Assembly (NCBI GenBank): GCA_944324945.1
Contig: CALUYE010000001.1
Coordinates: 62,001-126,000 of the forward strand
Length of the DNA: 64,000 nt
Direction of reading: 5' to 3'
From: Candidatus Gastranaerophilales bacterium
GTDB taxonomy: Bacteria; Cyanobacteriota; Vampirovibrionia; Gastranaerophilales; Gastranaerophilaceae
Shown: positions 15,990-25,176 of the stretch, in pieces
Layout: each line of letters opens with the position of its first letter
Position numbering within the stretch: the first letter of the stretch is position 1
The notes under the pieces: model-generated
Database searches by the model: none
The model's input: only the letters and a program-made list of their open reading frames with translations
What the model was told of the DNA's origin: nothing
Translations under genes and position numbers: made by a program

Positions 15990-17272
15990 GATTTTATTTC
16001 CTCATATTTTTCCAAAATAAAATCCACAGCCCTTTTTGCGCTCTCACCCCTGTAAAACCAGGCGATATCTTTTGCTTTTTGAATTTCTTCTTTTAATTTT
16101 AATTTTATTTCTTTGTTATCTTTAATATTTTCAATTAAAGATACAATTTCGTTTATATTTTTATTATTTATTTCAAACCCTATTTTTTTCATCACCTCAT
16201 AGCGCCAGATTGGGCCTTCTATATCACTGATATCCAAAATATCTCTATTCATATCAAAAGTTGTATATAAAAACGGTTTGTCAAATAAAAACGCATAATC
16301 AAACATTACCGTTGAATAATCTGTTATTAATATATCTGAATTTGCCATGGAATAGATATTGTCCAGGTTTTTATCCCAGATTACGTTTTTATTATTTTCA
16401 TATTTTTTCTGAAATTCTAAAATCATATTTTTTTCAACAGTATAAGACCTCGGATGCGGTCTTATGATTATGTCCCAATTTGTTTTTATGAGTTTATCGA
16501 TAATATTTGAATATTTATTAAAAATTGAATTTTCTCCCCAGGAAGGCGCTATTAAGACCGTAAAATTCTCCGATTCCCTTTTTGGAATTGTTTTTAATTT
16601 TTCTTTCAAAAAATCCATGTAGGTTGAACCTACAACAACTAAATCTTTCTTTTTTAAATTTCTTTTTTCTTCAAGCTCGCGAATTAAAGGAATTTGAAAT
16701 TCGCCGTCGCACAAAACGCCATCATAATAATCAAGAGAAAAAAGGCGATAGTCCATAGAAGTTGTAATCCCATGGAAAATATGAAGATAATATTTTACAA
16801 ACTTAGACCTTTTAAGCTGCAAAACATCAAGCTGCGGCGTTGTCATAAGGCATATATCGGCTTTTAAAAAAGCAAGATTGATGTATGCTTCGTTATTTTT
16901 TCCTATATATTTACCTTTAACAAATTTATAATCACACTCAAAAAACGGATCGTCTTTTGATGAAGTATAAAATAAAAGAGGAATCCGCCTTTTTTCAAAT
17001 TCGTCCGCAATAGGCTTAAAAACGCTGAAATACTCACTGCCATCCGAATATATAACAAAAGGATTTTTAGTTTTTGATAAATCCGTTTTTTTAAATAAAA
17101 ATCTTTTCAAAAAAATTACAAAAGAATAAAGAAGAAAATAAATTGTTGTAACAAGAGCCAATATTAAAGACAACATCATACTCCCAAACCCGGGATCAAT
17201 ATATGCAAAAGCAGGAGTATAGGCATAAAAAAGCAATAAAAAAGCAATAAAAAATTTAATAACAGTCTTCAT
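15983..17272 (-). CDS. CDP-glycerol glycerophosphotransferase (TagB/TagF)-like protein with N-terminal YIDPG membrane module
   Basis: 429 residues. Residues 1-23 are a signal-like hydrophobic segment ending FAYIDPGFGSMMLSL; the YIDPGxGS element followed by one or two membrane helices (to about residue 60) is known from small membrane proteins near phosphatase-superfamily genes. Residues 65-420 are a CDP-glycerol glycerophosphotransferase-like domain: YYLHIFHGITTSMDYR, WDIIIRPHPRS, DILITDYSTVMFDYAF. Such enzymes transfer glycerol- or ribitol-phosphate from the CDP-linked donor. First gene of the leftward operon; the downstream gene overlaps by 7 bases. Teichoic-acid-type enzymes in an organism with BamA point to a phospho-capsule rather than wall teichoic acid. 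Confidence 0.8.
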   Translation of the reverse strand: MKTVIKFFIAFLLLFYAYTPAFAYIDPGFGSMMLSLILALVTTIYFLLYSFVIFLKRFLFKKTDLSKTKNPFVIYSDGSEYFSVFKPIADEFEKRRIPLLFYTSSKDDPFFECDYKFVKGKYIGKNNEAYINLAFLKADICLMTTPQLDVLQLKRSKFVKYYLHIFHGITTSMDYRLFSLDYYDGVLCDGEFQIPLIRELEEKRNLKKKDLVVVGSTYMDFLKEKLKTIPKRESENFTVLIAPSWGENSIFNKYSNIIDKLIKTNWDIIIRPHPRSYTVEKNMILEFQKKYENNKNVIWDKNLDNIYSMANSDILITDYSTVMFDYAFLFDKPFLYTTFDMNRDILDISDIEGPIWRYEVMKKIGFEINNKNINEIVSLIENIKDNKEIKLKLKEEIQKAKDIAWFYRGESAKRAVDFILEKYEEIKSC

Positions 17273-17279
17273 AAACTAT

Positions 17280-17307
17280 ATTATAAAATCCTTTCTTGAA
17301 ATTTCAA
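17280..17307 (-). promoter_or_regulatory. Putative promoter giving a leaderless or near-leaderless transcript
   Basis: On the minus strand TTGAAA (17307-17302), 16-base spacer, TATAAT (17285-17280). Only seven bases separate the -10 from the start ATG at 17272, so transcription should start at or next to the start codon. Confidence 0.5.
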
Positions 17308-17498
17308 AATATTACAAAAAACAACATGAATAATTAAGATTATTAATATTGGCGCAAAGTCTTTTTGTATAAGGTTTTGTACAATTTTTTACGCCTATTT
17401 TTAAAAAATAATTATTTTTTTATTAAAAAAACCGATTTTTTTAAAAAAAGGTTAATAATATAAGTGTAGCAAGTAAGAAATATTGAAAGGACGAAATT

Positions 17499-17954
17499 AT
17501 GAGATTCTTAGTTAAAAAAACTCCCGATAGTTTTATAAAATCGGTTAATGATGATATTTGTTCAATTCTAAACAGACATTTTGATTCTTTGTATCCTCAA
17601 TACGATTACGAAGAAGAAATGGAAAAATTATCAATTCCCGTTGAATTAATTGATAAAGAAAAAGAATACGATATTAAAGCCGAATTACCCGGTGTTAAAA
17701 AAGAAGATTTGGATATAGAAATTGAAAATAACTATATTACAATTTCAGCCAAAAAAGAAGAAGAACACCACGAAGATAAAAAAGCTTACAAAAAATCTGA
17801 ATTCAAATACGGCGAATTTTCAAGAAGCGTTTATCTTCCTCAAGAAATTGATACGGATAAAACAGAAGCCACGTTTGAAAACGGAATATTAAGAATTAAA
17901 GCTCAAAAAATTTATGAAAACAAAAATACAGCTAAAAAAATCACCGTAAAATAA
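17499..17954 (+). CDS. Hsp20 / IbpA-type small heat-shock protein
   Basis: 151 residues. The alpha-crystallin domain covers about residues 45-140: YDIKAELPGVKKEDLDIEIE, the YGEFSRSVYLP segment and ENGILRIKAQK with the A-x-x-x-n-GvL signature. The N-terminal arm is short, and the C-terminal extension KKITVK contains an I-x-V anchor. Acts as an ATP-independent holdase in oligomers. Ribosome site AAAGGA seven bases before ATG. A single-gene unit ended by the hairpin at 17975-18000. A paralogue at 58201-58665 starts with the same MRF pattern. I see no clear heat-shock promoter or CIRCE element in the A/T-rich 226 bases upstream. Confidence 0.92.
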   Translation: MRFLVKKTPDSFIKSVNDDICSILNRHFDSLYPQYDYEEEMEKLSIPVELIDKEKEYDIKAELPGVKKEDLDIEIENNYITISAKKEEEHHEDKKAYKKSEFKYGEFSRSVYLPQEIDTDKTEATFENGILRIKAQKIYENKNTAKKITVK

Positions 17955-17974
17955 TAACTTATTTGGTATTTTTC

Positions 17975-18003
17975 AAAAGGAGTGCAATTGCACTCCTTTT
18001 TTG
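17975..18003 (+). terminator. Intrinsic terminator of hsp20
   Basis: Perfect inverted repeat AAAAGGAGTGC/GCACTCCTTTT (17975-18000) followed by further T. It lies 21 bases after the stop codon. Confidence 0.85.
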
Positions 18004-18063
18004 TTGTGCAAATTTATTTTTTTACGACTTTTATATAATTACCCTTTTAAATTTGAGGCTTAA

Positions 18064-20760
18064 ATGAACGTAAATCAAATAAATTTTCCAACATTTCAAT
18101 ACAATAAAAAAACAAATCCAAAACCCGAAATAAACAAAAATATGTCTGATTCATTTCAAAAATCAAACATTTCTTTTGGTATGAATTTTATGGATTTTTT
18201 ATCAACCATAATCGATGCCATCGATTACGAAGAAAAAGAGATGGAAATTGAATGTATAATAGATGTTTTTTCGGATAAAACAATCTCAAGACGCCTTAAG
18301 ACAAATAAATCAATAAAAATGGATGAGATTTTAGATATATGCGGACTAAACAGTGCTTTTAACAAAGGGCTGTTTAATGATTGCGGTATATCTACAATAG
18401 GGCAGTTTGACAGTTTTTTAAAAATTTATCATTCTAATCCTAAATCAAAAGAAATTTTTGAGCGCCAGAATATTGAAGCTCTTCAAATATACGGAATGTT
18501 GAATCGAAAAGATGACTTTGCAAAATACGGCGAATTGTTGCTTTATTTATTTTGCGAAGAAGAAGAAAAAAGGTATCCAAATTATTCAATCCTTAACAAA
18601 ACAAGTGATTTTTTAAAGGATTCTTCTATTGGTAATCTTGATGATTTTGATAAAAAATATTCATACCTTAAACCCTACTTTGAAGATTTTTCAAATATAT
18701 GGGATATTTCAGATGCAATTGAATATTTAAGAGAAACACAAAAAGATAAGCTATCAAAACTTGATGAAATCTTGACTCAAACAAACATCACTTCAAAACC
18801 CGCAAAAGAAATTTACCCTTCAATTTACGATATTATAGATTATACATATCTTAAAAACAAAAAAAGCCTCGAAGGACTGGAAGATATTATAGGTTATGCG
18901 CTACAGCAGGCGAAAATAAAACCGCAAGTTCTAAAACAACTGTCTTGTTATTACGATTTTCAAAATCCGAAAGATAAAATTGATTTCTATAATTTCTTAA
19001 AAGAAAGCACAATATCAATCGAGCAATTAAATAAACTTGGAGGCAAAAGCCCTGTTTCAAACAGCGACATTACGGCAAAAATCAAAAACAAAAATGCTGT
19101 TTGTCAAAAAATCCAAAAAACACAAAATTTAAACGAAGAAAAAAGTTTTGAACTTTATCAAAGTTTTTCAGACATTTTCTGTGCGCTGTATGACGAAAAC
19201 AATCCCGATTCTAAAAATATTGAAACATTTTTAAATGTCATTAACACTTTTTTGTTGACAAACACTGATTCATTTTTAAACTTTTATAATAAAGCAACTT
19301 TTAAGAAAAAACGCTCGCTTGAAGCGGATGAGATAAGAAATTTTGTTGATTTATTCAAATATCATAGCTCAAAAGATTTATTAAAAGAAGCAAAAGAACG
19401 CGATATTTCGGCTTTTGAACTTTTAAATAACGAAAAAGAAACATTTTTATCAATAAAAGATGAAATTGAAAATTTCATAATTTCCGATGAAACCAATACA
19501 TTCTTAGGTAAAAGCCCGCTTGAAATATATAAAGATTTCAGAGCTTTAATTAAACAAGACCCCAAAAGTATTTCAAAAATACTAAAAGGTATAACAAACA
19601 CAAACATCCAAACCCCGCTGGACTATGAAAGAAAAACAAAAGCAGTAAATAATTTCTCGCATTTTTTTAAAAACAGACAGGATGTATTTGAATTTTTTGC
19701 AAAAAATTCAATAACGTTTGACGGAAGTGAAGATGATAATTCATATCAAAAAAACTGTCTTGAAATTCTTGAAATTTTATACGATGGCAAAAATCCGCAA
19801 GCTTCTTTTAATAAAATTAAATTTTATGCAAAATCAGGATTTTTCAAAAAATCAAAAGACGATTTAGAAACATTTTTAAAAAACACTCAATACAACAGCA
19901 ATACAAGAAAAAGAATACTGGATATTATATACCAAACAAAAATACCATCCGTATTTGAATTTGAAAGATTTTGCGATAAATATAAAACCCAAAATTCTTC
20001 CCTTGATGATTTTCTTGATTATCTATCAGAATTACCTCAAGAAACAAGCTTTTCATACAATGCATTTATACTTGATTTAATTCAAAAAAAATTGAATGCC
20101 TTAAATATACCCCTAAAATTAGATATTGAAAACATAAAACGCATAAACACCACAGAATGTACAACGGATGGCAGAATTACAAATTCCAAACTGATAAAAA
20201 TATTGGATGAAATCTATTCACTAAAAGAAACTAATTTCTTAGCGGATACAGGTATTAATAAAGATTCAAAAAATCAATACTATACCTCCTTTAGAATAGC
20301 AAAAGAAATTGCGCAAAACGCAACAAAAAGCGATGAATCTTATCAAAATTTAGTTAAACTGTTAAAAATCGATAAAGAAGGTCTTGAATTAAACGATGAC
20401 GCCGGTCTTGCAACCTATACAAAAACAATTGCTCAAAAACTGCCTGATGAATTCATTGACTTTGTTAACTCAAATGAATATCTTGATTTTATAAAAGACA
20501 AACAAAACCTTCCCTATGTGTCGCTTCATGCACGCCTTCGCGCAATTGACAGATTCGCACTTAACGAGATAGATGATATTAAAGATTTATATAAAAAAGA
20601 TTCAATTGATAAATTAAGAAATTTATTTAAAACAATTTATACTAAGACGCCAATTGGCATAGAAAGCTCTGTAAATAAAAGAATAACCGTCGATTTTGAT
20701 AATAACATCAGAGCAATTTTTGCCCCTGAAGGAGAATTAATTACGGTTATACAAAAATAA
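18064..20760 (+). CDS. Large hypothetical protein with N-terminal ISFG leader and possible C-terminal nuclease-like domain
   Basis: 898 residues, not recognised. Residues 1-40 are Asn/Gln/Lys-rich and end NISFGM (35-40), a pattern shared with the helicase and the HNH-like protein at 51812-55713. Residues 45-800 look all-helical, charged and repetitive in character, without membrane segments or known catalytic motifs. The last 80 residues differ: VSLHARLRAIDRF, then ESSVNKRITVDFDNNIRAIF and APEGELITVIQK. That conserved-looking His-Arg helix followed by three strands ending G-x-(L/I)-ITVI recalls the small RelE/colicin-D-like toxin domains at the ends of polymorphic proteins; this is a guess from pattern only. 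Alone on the plus strand, convergent to tuf. Confidence 0.55.
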   Translation: MNVNQINFPTFQYNKKTNPKPEINKNMSDSFQKSNISFGMNFMDFLSTIIDAIDYEEKEMEIECIIDVFSDKTISRRLKTNKSIKMDEILDICGLNSAFNKGLFNDCGISTIGQFDSFLKIYHSNPKSKEIFERQNIEALQIYGMLNRKDDFAKYGELLLYLFCEEEEKRYPNYSILNKTSDFLKDSSIGNLDDFDKKYSYLKPYFEDFSNIWDISDAIEYLRETQKDKLSKLDEILTQTNITSKPAKEIYPSIYDIIDYTYLKNKKSLEGLEDIIGYALQQAKIKPQVLKQLSCYYDFQNPKDKIDFYNFLKESTISIEQLNKLGGKSPVSNSDITAKIKNKNAVCQKIQKTQNLNEEKSFELYQSFSDIFCALYDENNPDSKNIETFLNVINTFLLTNTDSFLNFYNKATFKKKRSLEADEIRNFVDLFKYHSSKDLLKEAKERDISAFELLNNEKETFLSIKDEIENFIISDETNTFLGKSPLEIYKDFRALIKQDPKSISKILKGITNTNIQTPLDYERKTKAVNNFSHFFKNRQDVFEFFAKNSITFDGSEDDNSYQKNCLEILEILYDGKNPQASFNKIKFYAKSGFFKKSKDDLETFLKNTQYNSNTRKRILDIIYQTKIPSVFEFERFCDKYKTQNSSLDDFLDYLSELPQETSFSYNAFILDLIQKKLNALNIPLKLDIENIKRINTTECTTDGRITNSKLIKILDEIYSLKETNFLADTGINKDSKNQYYTSFRIAKEIAQNATKSDESYQNLVKLLKIDKEGLELNDDAGLATYTKTIAQKLPDEFIDFVNSNEYLDFIKDKQNLPYVSLHARLRAIDRFALNEIDDIKDLYKKDSIDKLRNLFKTIYTKTPIGIESSVNKRITVDFDNNIRAIFAPEGELITVIQK

Positions 20761-20794
20761 AAAATGACCGAAAAGAAAACTTTTCGGTCATTTT
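20761..20794. terminator. Bidirectional terminator between the 898-aa protein gene and tuf
   Basis: A 15-bp perfect stem (20761-20775 with 20780-20794, core TGACCGAAAAG) with loop AAAA. The stem begins with A4 and ends with T4, so both converging genes can use it. Confidence 0.9.
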
Positions 20795-20811
20795 ATTTAT
20801 TATTTATTGAA

Positions 20812-22020
20812 TTATTCAATAATTTTATCTACAACTCCGGCACCTACTGTTCTACCGCCTTCACGGATAGCGAATCTCATACCTTGTTCAATAGCAACAG
20901 GGTTGATTAATTCAACTTCCATTACAACGTTATCACCGGGCATTACCATTTCACCGTCAAATTTGATTGAACCGGTAACGTCAGTTGTTCTGATATAGAA
21001 TTGAGGTCTGTATCCGGGGAAGAAAGGAGTATGACGTCCGCCTTCTTCTTTTTTCAATACGTATACGTTTGCAGTGAATTTTTTGTGAGGTGTGATTGTA
21101 CCTGGTTTTGCTAAAACTTGACCGCGTTGGATTTCGGTTTTATCGATACCACGAAGCAATGCACCGATGTTATCACCTGCTTGACCTTGATCAAGAGATT
21201 TTCTGAACATTTCAACACCGGTTACTGTTGTTTTCTTGGTTTCGCCTAAACCTACAAGTTCAACTTCGTCGCCAACTTTAACAACGCCGCGTTCAACTCT
21301 ACCTGTAGCAACCGTACCACGACCTGTGATAGAGAATACGTCTTCAACAGGCATTAAGAACGGTTTATCTAAATCACGAACAGGGTCAGGGAAATATGAA
21401 TCGATTGCATCCATTAATTCCCAAATTTTGTCAACCCATTGATCTTCGCCGCGTTTAACTGCAGGGTTAGCTTGAACAGCTTCCAAAGCTTTTAAAGCGG
21501 AACCTTTGATGAAAGGAATGTTGTCGCCGTCAAATTCATAAGAAGATAACAATTCTCTAACTTCCATTTCAACAAGATCTAATAATTCAGGGTCATCAAC
21601 CATGTCGCATTTGTTTAAGAATACAACTAAGTTAGGAACACCAACTTGACGAGCAAGCAAAATGTGTTCACGAGTTTGAGGCATAGCACCGTCTGTTGCT
21701 GCAACTACAAGAATAGCGCCGTCCATTTGAGCAGCACCTGTAATCATGTTTTTAACATAGTCAGCGTGGCCCGGGCAGTCAACGTGAGCATAGTGGCGTT
21801 TTTCTGTTTCATATTCTACGTGAGCAGTAGAAATGGTAATACCACGTGCTTTTTCTTCGGGAGCAGCATCGATTTCATCGAATTTTTTTGCTTCTGCTTG
21901 ACCTGCAGCAGCCATACAACCTGTAATAGCAGCCGTTAAGGTAGTTTTACCGTGGTCAACGTGTCCAATGGTACCTACGTTAACGTGCGGCTTGGTTCTT
22001 TCGTATTTTTCTCTAGCCAT
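20812..22020 (-). CDS. tuf: Elongation factor Tu
   Basis: 402 residues starting [20 protein letters not shown]; the ribosome site AAGGAGA nine bases before the ATG at 22018-22020 fixes the start, and a longer in-frame reading to 22074 is discarded. P-loop [18 protein letters not shown] and NKCDM are the GTPase motifs, and domains 2 and 3 follow in full ([25 protein letters not shown]). Delivers aminoacyl-tRNA to the ribosome as a GTP complex. It is the last gene of a unit with three tRNA genes. Codon use is cleaner and less A-rich than in neighbours, as expected of a highly expressed gene. Confidence 0.98.
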   Translation of the reverse strand: MAREKYERTKPHVNVGTIGHVDHGKTTLTAAITGCMAAAGQAEAKKFDEIDAAPEEKARGITISTAHVEYETEKRHYAHVDCPGHADYVKNMITGAAQMDGAILVVAATDGAMPQTREHILLARQVGVPNLVVFLNKCDMVDDPELLDLVEMEVRELLSSYEFDGDNIPFIKGSALKALEAVQANPAVKRGEDQWVDKIWELMDAIDSYFPDPVRDLDKPFLMPVEDVFSITGRGTVATGRVERGVVKVGDEVELVGLGETKKTTVTGVEMFRKSLDQGQAGDNIGALLRGIDKTEIQRGQVLAKPGTITPHKKFTANVYVLKKEEGGRHTPFFPGYRPQFYIRTTDVTGSIKFDGEMVMPGDNVVMEVELINPVAIEQGMRFAIREGGRTVGAGVVDKIIE

Positions 22021-22092
22021 AAGATAAGTCTCCTTCTTTCTTATTTTAATTTTAATTTGTTTTGTTTGATTCAATTATTTTATTTTAAAAAA

Positions 22093-22175
22093 TGGGCAGA
22101 GGTGGATTCGAACCACCGTAGTCTATCGACGGCAGATTTACAGTCTGCTCCCTTTAGCCACTCGGGCATCTACCC
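22093..22175 (-). tRNA. tRNA-Tyr (GTA)
   Basis: Acceptor GGGTAGA pairs with TCTGCCC (one G-T pair), T-loop GGTTCGAATCC, long variable arm as expected of a class II tRNA, and anticodon loop CTGTAAA with anticodon GTA. Discriminator A; the CCA end is not encoded. It sits 72 bases before the tuf start codon. Confidence 0.95.
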
Positions 22176-22255
22176 ATTTTAATTATTTTTTTAAACGAGT
22201 TTTGTTTAGATAAAATTTCTGAATATTCAATTGTCAAATTACAATTTTATAAAAT

Positions 22256-22327
22256 TGCCCTTGATGAGATTTGAACTCACGGCCTCTCCCTTACCAAGGG
22301 AGTGCGCTACCCCTGCGCCACAAGGGC
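22256..22327 (-). tRNA. tRNA-Thr (GGT)
   Basis: Acceptor GCCCTTG/CAAGGGC, D-arm GCGCAGGGGTAGCGC, anticodon stem CTCCC/GGGAG with loop TTGGTAA (anticodon GGT), T-arm with GTTCAAATC. No encoded CCA. Confidence 0.95.
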
Positions 22328-22420
22328 ATGTTTTAATTGTAGTCCGTATGCCTTTGATGGTACGGTTTATATGAGTTACATCAATGAACAATTTTGGCAT
22401 GCTGCCGCGTTATCAAAAAT

Positions 22421-22492
22421 AGCCGATGATGGGACTCGAACCCGCAACCTACGGTTTACAAAACCGTTGCTCTACCATTGAGCTACATCGGC
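22421..22492 (-). tRNA. tRNA-Thr (TGT)
   Basis: Acceptor GCCGATG/CATCGGC, D-arm with GCTCAATGGTAGAGC, anticodon stem ACGGT/ACCGT with loop TTTGTAA (anticodon TGT), T-arm GGTTCGAGTCC. First gene of the tRNA-tuf unit; the order Thr-Thr-Tyr-tuf resembles the thrU-tyrU-glyT-thrT-tufB operon of E. coli, with no Gly tRNA in the 93-base spacer to the next Thr. Confidence 0.95.
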
Positions 22493-22508
22493 ATTTTCCA
22501 ATAATACC

Positions 22509-22537
22509 ATACTATTAAGAACATAAGAAACTGTCAA
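22509..22537 (-). promoter_or_regulatory. Strong promoter of the tRNA-tuf operon
   Basis: Minus strand TTGACA (22537-22532), 17-base spacer, TAGTAT (22514-22509), about 17 bases before the first tRNA: a near-consensus sigma-70 promoter for a highly expressed unit. Confidence 0.75.
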
Positions 22538-22635
22538 GCATAATTTTTTTAAATATTTGAAACATATTTACACTTATATTTCACAAAATAAAATATTTGT
22601 TGTAATATAAAAATATTATTATATTAACACCCATA

Positions 22636-22664
22636 TTGGATTATATTTAATTTACTGTTATAAT
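22636..22664 (+). promoter_or_regulatory. Putative promoter at the head of the flagellar operon
   Basis: TTGGAT (22636-22641), 17-base spacer, TATAAT (22659-22664); the start codon is at 22693. It looks like a housekeeping sigma-70 promoter, not a sigma-28 or sigma-54 flagellar one. Confidence 0.6.
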
Positions 22665-22692
22665 TATTGAAAAAGATAGAGAAAGTTTATTA

Positions 22693-25167
22693 ATGCAAGT
22701 GGCTAATGCTTTAAACAATCAAATAAGAATACTTTTTAACCCCAATATAGAATCATTCAGGCTTTTTGATTTTTTGATGGTTAAATCAAGCGAAGACAGA
22801 TACATTGCGCAAATTATAGAAATTTATGACGATAAATTTGACGCTTCGCAAAATGTTGCAAAATTAAAACTGTTCTATAAAATTTCAAAAGATAATGAAG
22901 TTATCCCTTATGATAATTTCACACCTAACAAAGAATGTGAAATTGTTAAAATTAAACAGGATGAAATAGAAAAATTTATAAACAACAATAAAAAAACGTT
23001 CCAATTTGCAACAAACGTTAAAAATTCAGCCCCGCTTAATTTGCAGTATGATTTTTTCAATAACGGAGCAATTATTTTAGCCGACAAAATCGACAACGCA
23101 AACAGCATCTCTCTCAGCCTTGCAAAACAACTGTCAAACGAAAAAAATGTTGTAATAATTGATTCAACGGGCATTTTAGAATTCAATAACATACCTAAAA
23201 TCAAAGCATCAAAAGATTTTAAAATCCCTCTTAACTATACTACAATCGATTATGTATTTGAAAAATGTCTTGAGGATGCAAGCTTGGAATTCCAAGCAAT
23301 CGCAGGCGACATTTTAAACGAAATTAAAAAATTTGCAAAAAGCCAGTCCTTAGGCTTTATCCCGTTTAATGCTTTTATTAAAGTTTTGCTTGAACAGTAT
23401 AAAGCAACGCCTTATCCCGAGCTTAAAGTTTTAATGGTTAAGCTTAAAAAATATCAAATGAATGATATTTTTGCAAAAAACAAAAAAGATATCGAAGAAC
23501 TTAACAATTCAATAAGCAAAAATAAAATCACGATAGTTGATATCTCGATTACGGAGTCAATGTGGCAAAAAGCTTATCTGGACTATATAACGGATTCAAT
23601 TGAAGATAAAATCTATTTATTGACAAGAATTAACGACGAAAATTGCGATGCGGATTTAATTAATAAAATTTATAACAATAAGAAAAACATAAATTTTATT
23701 CCAAATGTTTCATACAATTACAAAAAACTTCCGACATTAATGCAATACTGCAAAAACTACATCCTGCTTCCGAGTTTATATCAAAGAAGCGACTTTTTGG
23801 ATGCTAATTTTGCACTTTGTAATTTAATTACGGATGGGTGCGTTATTTTTGGTGAAAATACGGATAACTTCCTATACATGATAAAAAATTACGAACCTGA
23901 AATTCCTAAAGAACGTAAAGCTTATCGAAAAATTGCACTTTCTCTTTTAGATGAAAACGAAAAAGAAGAAATAAACGATATAGATAATCAAAGAGACTAT
24001 TTTGAAGATTTCCAAAGAGAAATAGAACAAATAGATTTAATCCCCAATGATTCATCAAAAGAAAAAGAACCCGAAGAAGAACAAGAAGTTAAAAATAAAC
24101 AAGATGAAGATGATAAACAAGATGAAGAAGAGAAGGAATTTGAAAAAGTCGAAGATTTTAAAGGCGAAATAACAAACGACGAAGACGAATTTCAAAATCT
24201 TTCAAACTATAAAGAAGAAGATACCGAAGAAAAAGATATAACAGAAAAAGAACCTGAAGAAGAAAAAGAAGAAATCGAAAAAACCTTCAATGAAATTCCA
24301 AAAGGTTCGGATTCCGATGAAATTTTTAAAGAAGAAACCCAAGAAGAAATTCCAAAAGATAAAGAAGAAAACAAAAGAATAAAAGAAGAAGATTTAGAAG
24401 ATGAAATAATTGATCTTACATCTAAAACAGAAGAAAAAAGTGAAAACTTAGAAATAAAAGACGAAAATATTTCATTTGACAATATGGAAACTATTGATTT
24501 ATTATCCGATGCAAAAGAAAAAGAAGAAGAGTCAAAAGAAGAAAATGAAAATAATTCCCCAACAAATCAGGACAATTTAGAAATCGATTTATCCGAAGAC
24601 GATCTTGACTTCTTTCAAATCGCAAAAGAAAGTTCCAACTTAGCGGTTGAAAATGAAGAAAAACCGCAAGATATTATGGTTGATGACGTTAAATATAAAT
24701 CGCACAATCAGGAAGAAAACGACAACATCAAAAAAGACGAAATAGAAAAAGAAGAGCTGAATATCGAACTTGAAGAAACCCAAGAAAACGATATTGACTT
24801 AAATGATGTTGCTCAAAAATCAATAGATGAAAGTTTTGAAGAAATAATTTCAACAACAAATTCAAATTCATCTCAAACAATAAATCTATCTGACGATAAA
24901 GAAATAAACATAGAAACGCTTGAAGAAAATACAAACAAAGAAGAAAAAGAAAGCCTGCCCATATTTAAAGAAAAACAAGAACAAAACAACGACTCTCAAA
25001 CATACAAAGTCGGTGATATAATTTCTCATAATAAATACGGCAAAGGAAGCGTTGTTAAAACCATGAAATACGAAAACAGACAGCTTCTGCAAATTGAATT
25101 TGAAACATCAGGCAAAAAACTGCTTGATCCTAAAATTGCAAACGTTAAAATAGTACAAAAAGTATAG
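22693..25167 (+). CDS. HerA-barrel-like protein with degenerate NTPase core, acidic linker and C-terminal PcrA-type Tudor domain
   Basis: 824 residues, not a named family I recognise. Residues 1-90 (SFRLFDFLMVKSSEDRYIAQ and KLKLFYKISKD) look like the HAS barrel found at the start of HerA-type ATPases. Residues 125-420 have the strand order of a P-loop NTPase (GAIILADKIDNANSISLSLA, VVIIDSTGIL, ITIVDISITE), but the Walker A GxxGxGK(S/T) is missing, so ATP hydrolysis is doubtful. Residues 430-765 are an extremely Glu/Lys/Asp-rich, probably disordered linker. Residues 770-824 (YKVGDIISHNKYGKGSVVK then IEFETSGKKLLDPKIANVKI) match the UvrD/PcrA C-terminal Tudor domain, which binds RNA polymerase in that family. 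It is the first gene before flhB, with a 9-base gap. Confidence 0.5.
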   Translation: MQVANALNNQIRILFNPNIESFRLFDFLMVKSSEDRYIAQIIEIYDDKFDASQNVAKLKLFYKISKDNEVIPYDNFTPNKECEIVKIKQDEIEKFINNNKKTFQFATNVKNSAPLNLQYDFFNNGAIILADKIDNANSISLSLAKQLSNEKNVVIIDSTGILEFNNIPKIKASKDFKIPLNYTTIDYVFEKCLEDASLEFQAIAGDILNEIKKFAKSQSLGFIPFNAFIKVLLEQYKATPYPELKVLMVKLKKYQMNDIFAKNKKDIEELNNSISKNKITIVDISITESMWQKAYLDYITDSIEDKIYLLTRINDENCDADLINKIYNNKKNINFIPNVSYNYKKLPTLMQYCKNYILLPSLYQRSDFLDANFALCNLITDGCVIFGENTDNFLYMIKNYEPEIPKERKAYRKIALSLLDENEKEEINDIDNQRDYFEDFQREIEQIDLIPNDSSKEKEPEEEQEVKNKQDEDDKQDEEEKEFEKVEDFKGEITNDEDEFQNLSNYKEEDTEEKDITEKEPEEEKEEIEKTFNEIPKGSDSDEIFKEETQEEIPKDKEENKRIKEEDLEDEIIDLTSKTEEKSENLEIKDENISFDNMETIDLLSDAKEKEEESKEENENNSPTNQDNLEIDLSEDDLDFFQIAKESSNLAVENEEKPQDIMVDDVKYKSHNQEENDNIKKDEIEKEELNIELEETQENDIDLNDVAQKSIDESFEEIISTTNSNSSQTINLSDDKEINIETLEENTNKEEKESLPIFKEKQEQNNDSQTYKVGDIISHNKYGKGSVVKTMKYENRQLLQIEFETSGKKLLDPKIANVKIVQKV

Positions 25168-25176
25168 CCAAAATAA

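Noticed and set aside
22021-22074. 18-residue N-terminal extension of EF-Tu
   Set aside because: EF-Tu starts MA(R/K)EK; the extension contains the ribosome site.
22328-22420. Possible fourth tRNA (Gly) in the tRNA-tuf unit
   Set aside because: E. coli has glyT in this unit, but the 93-base spacer folds into no cloverleaf I can find.
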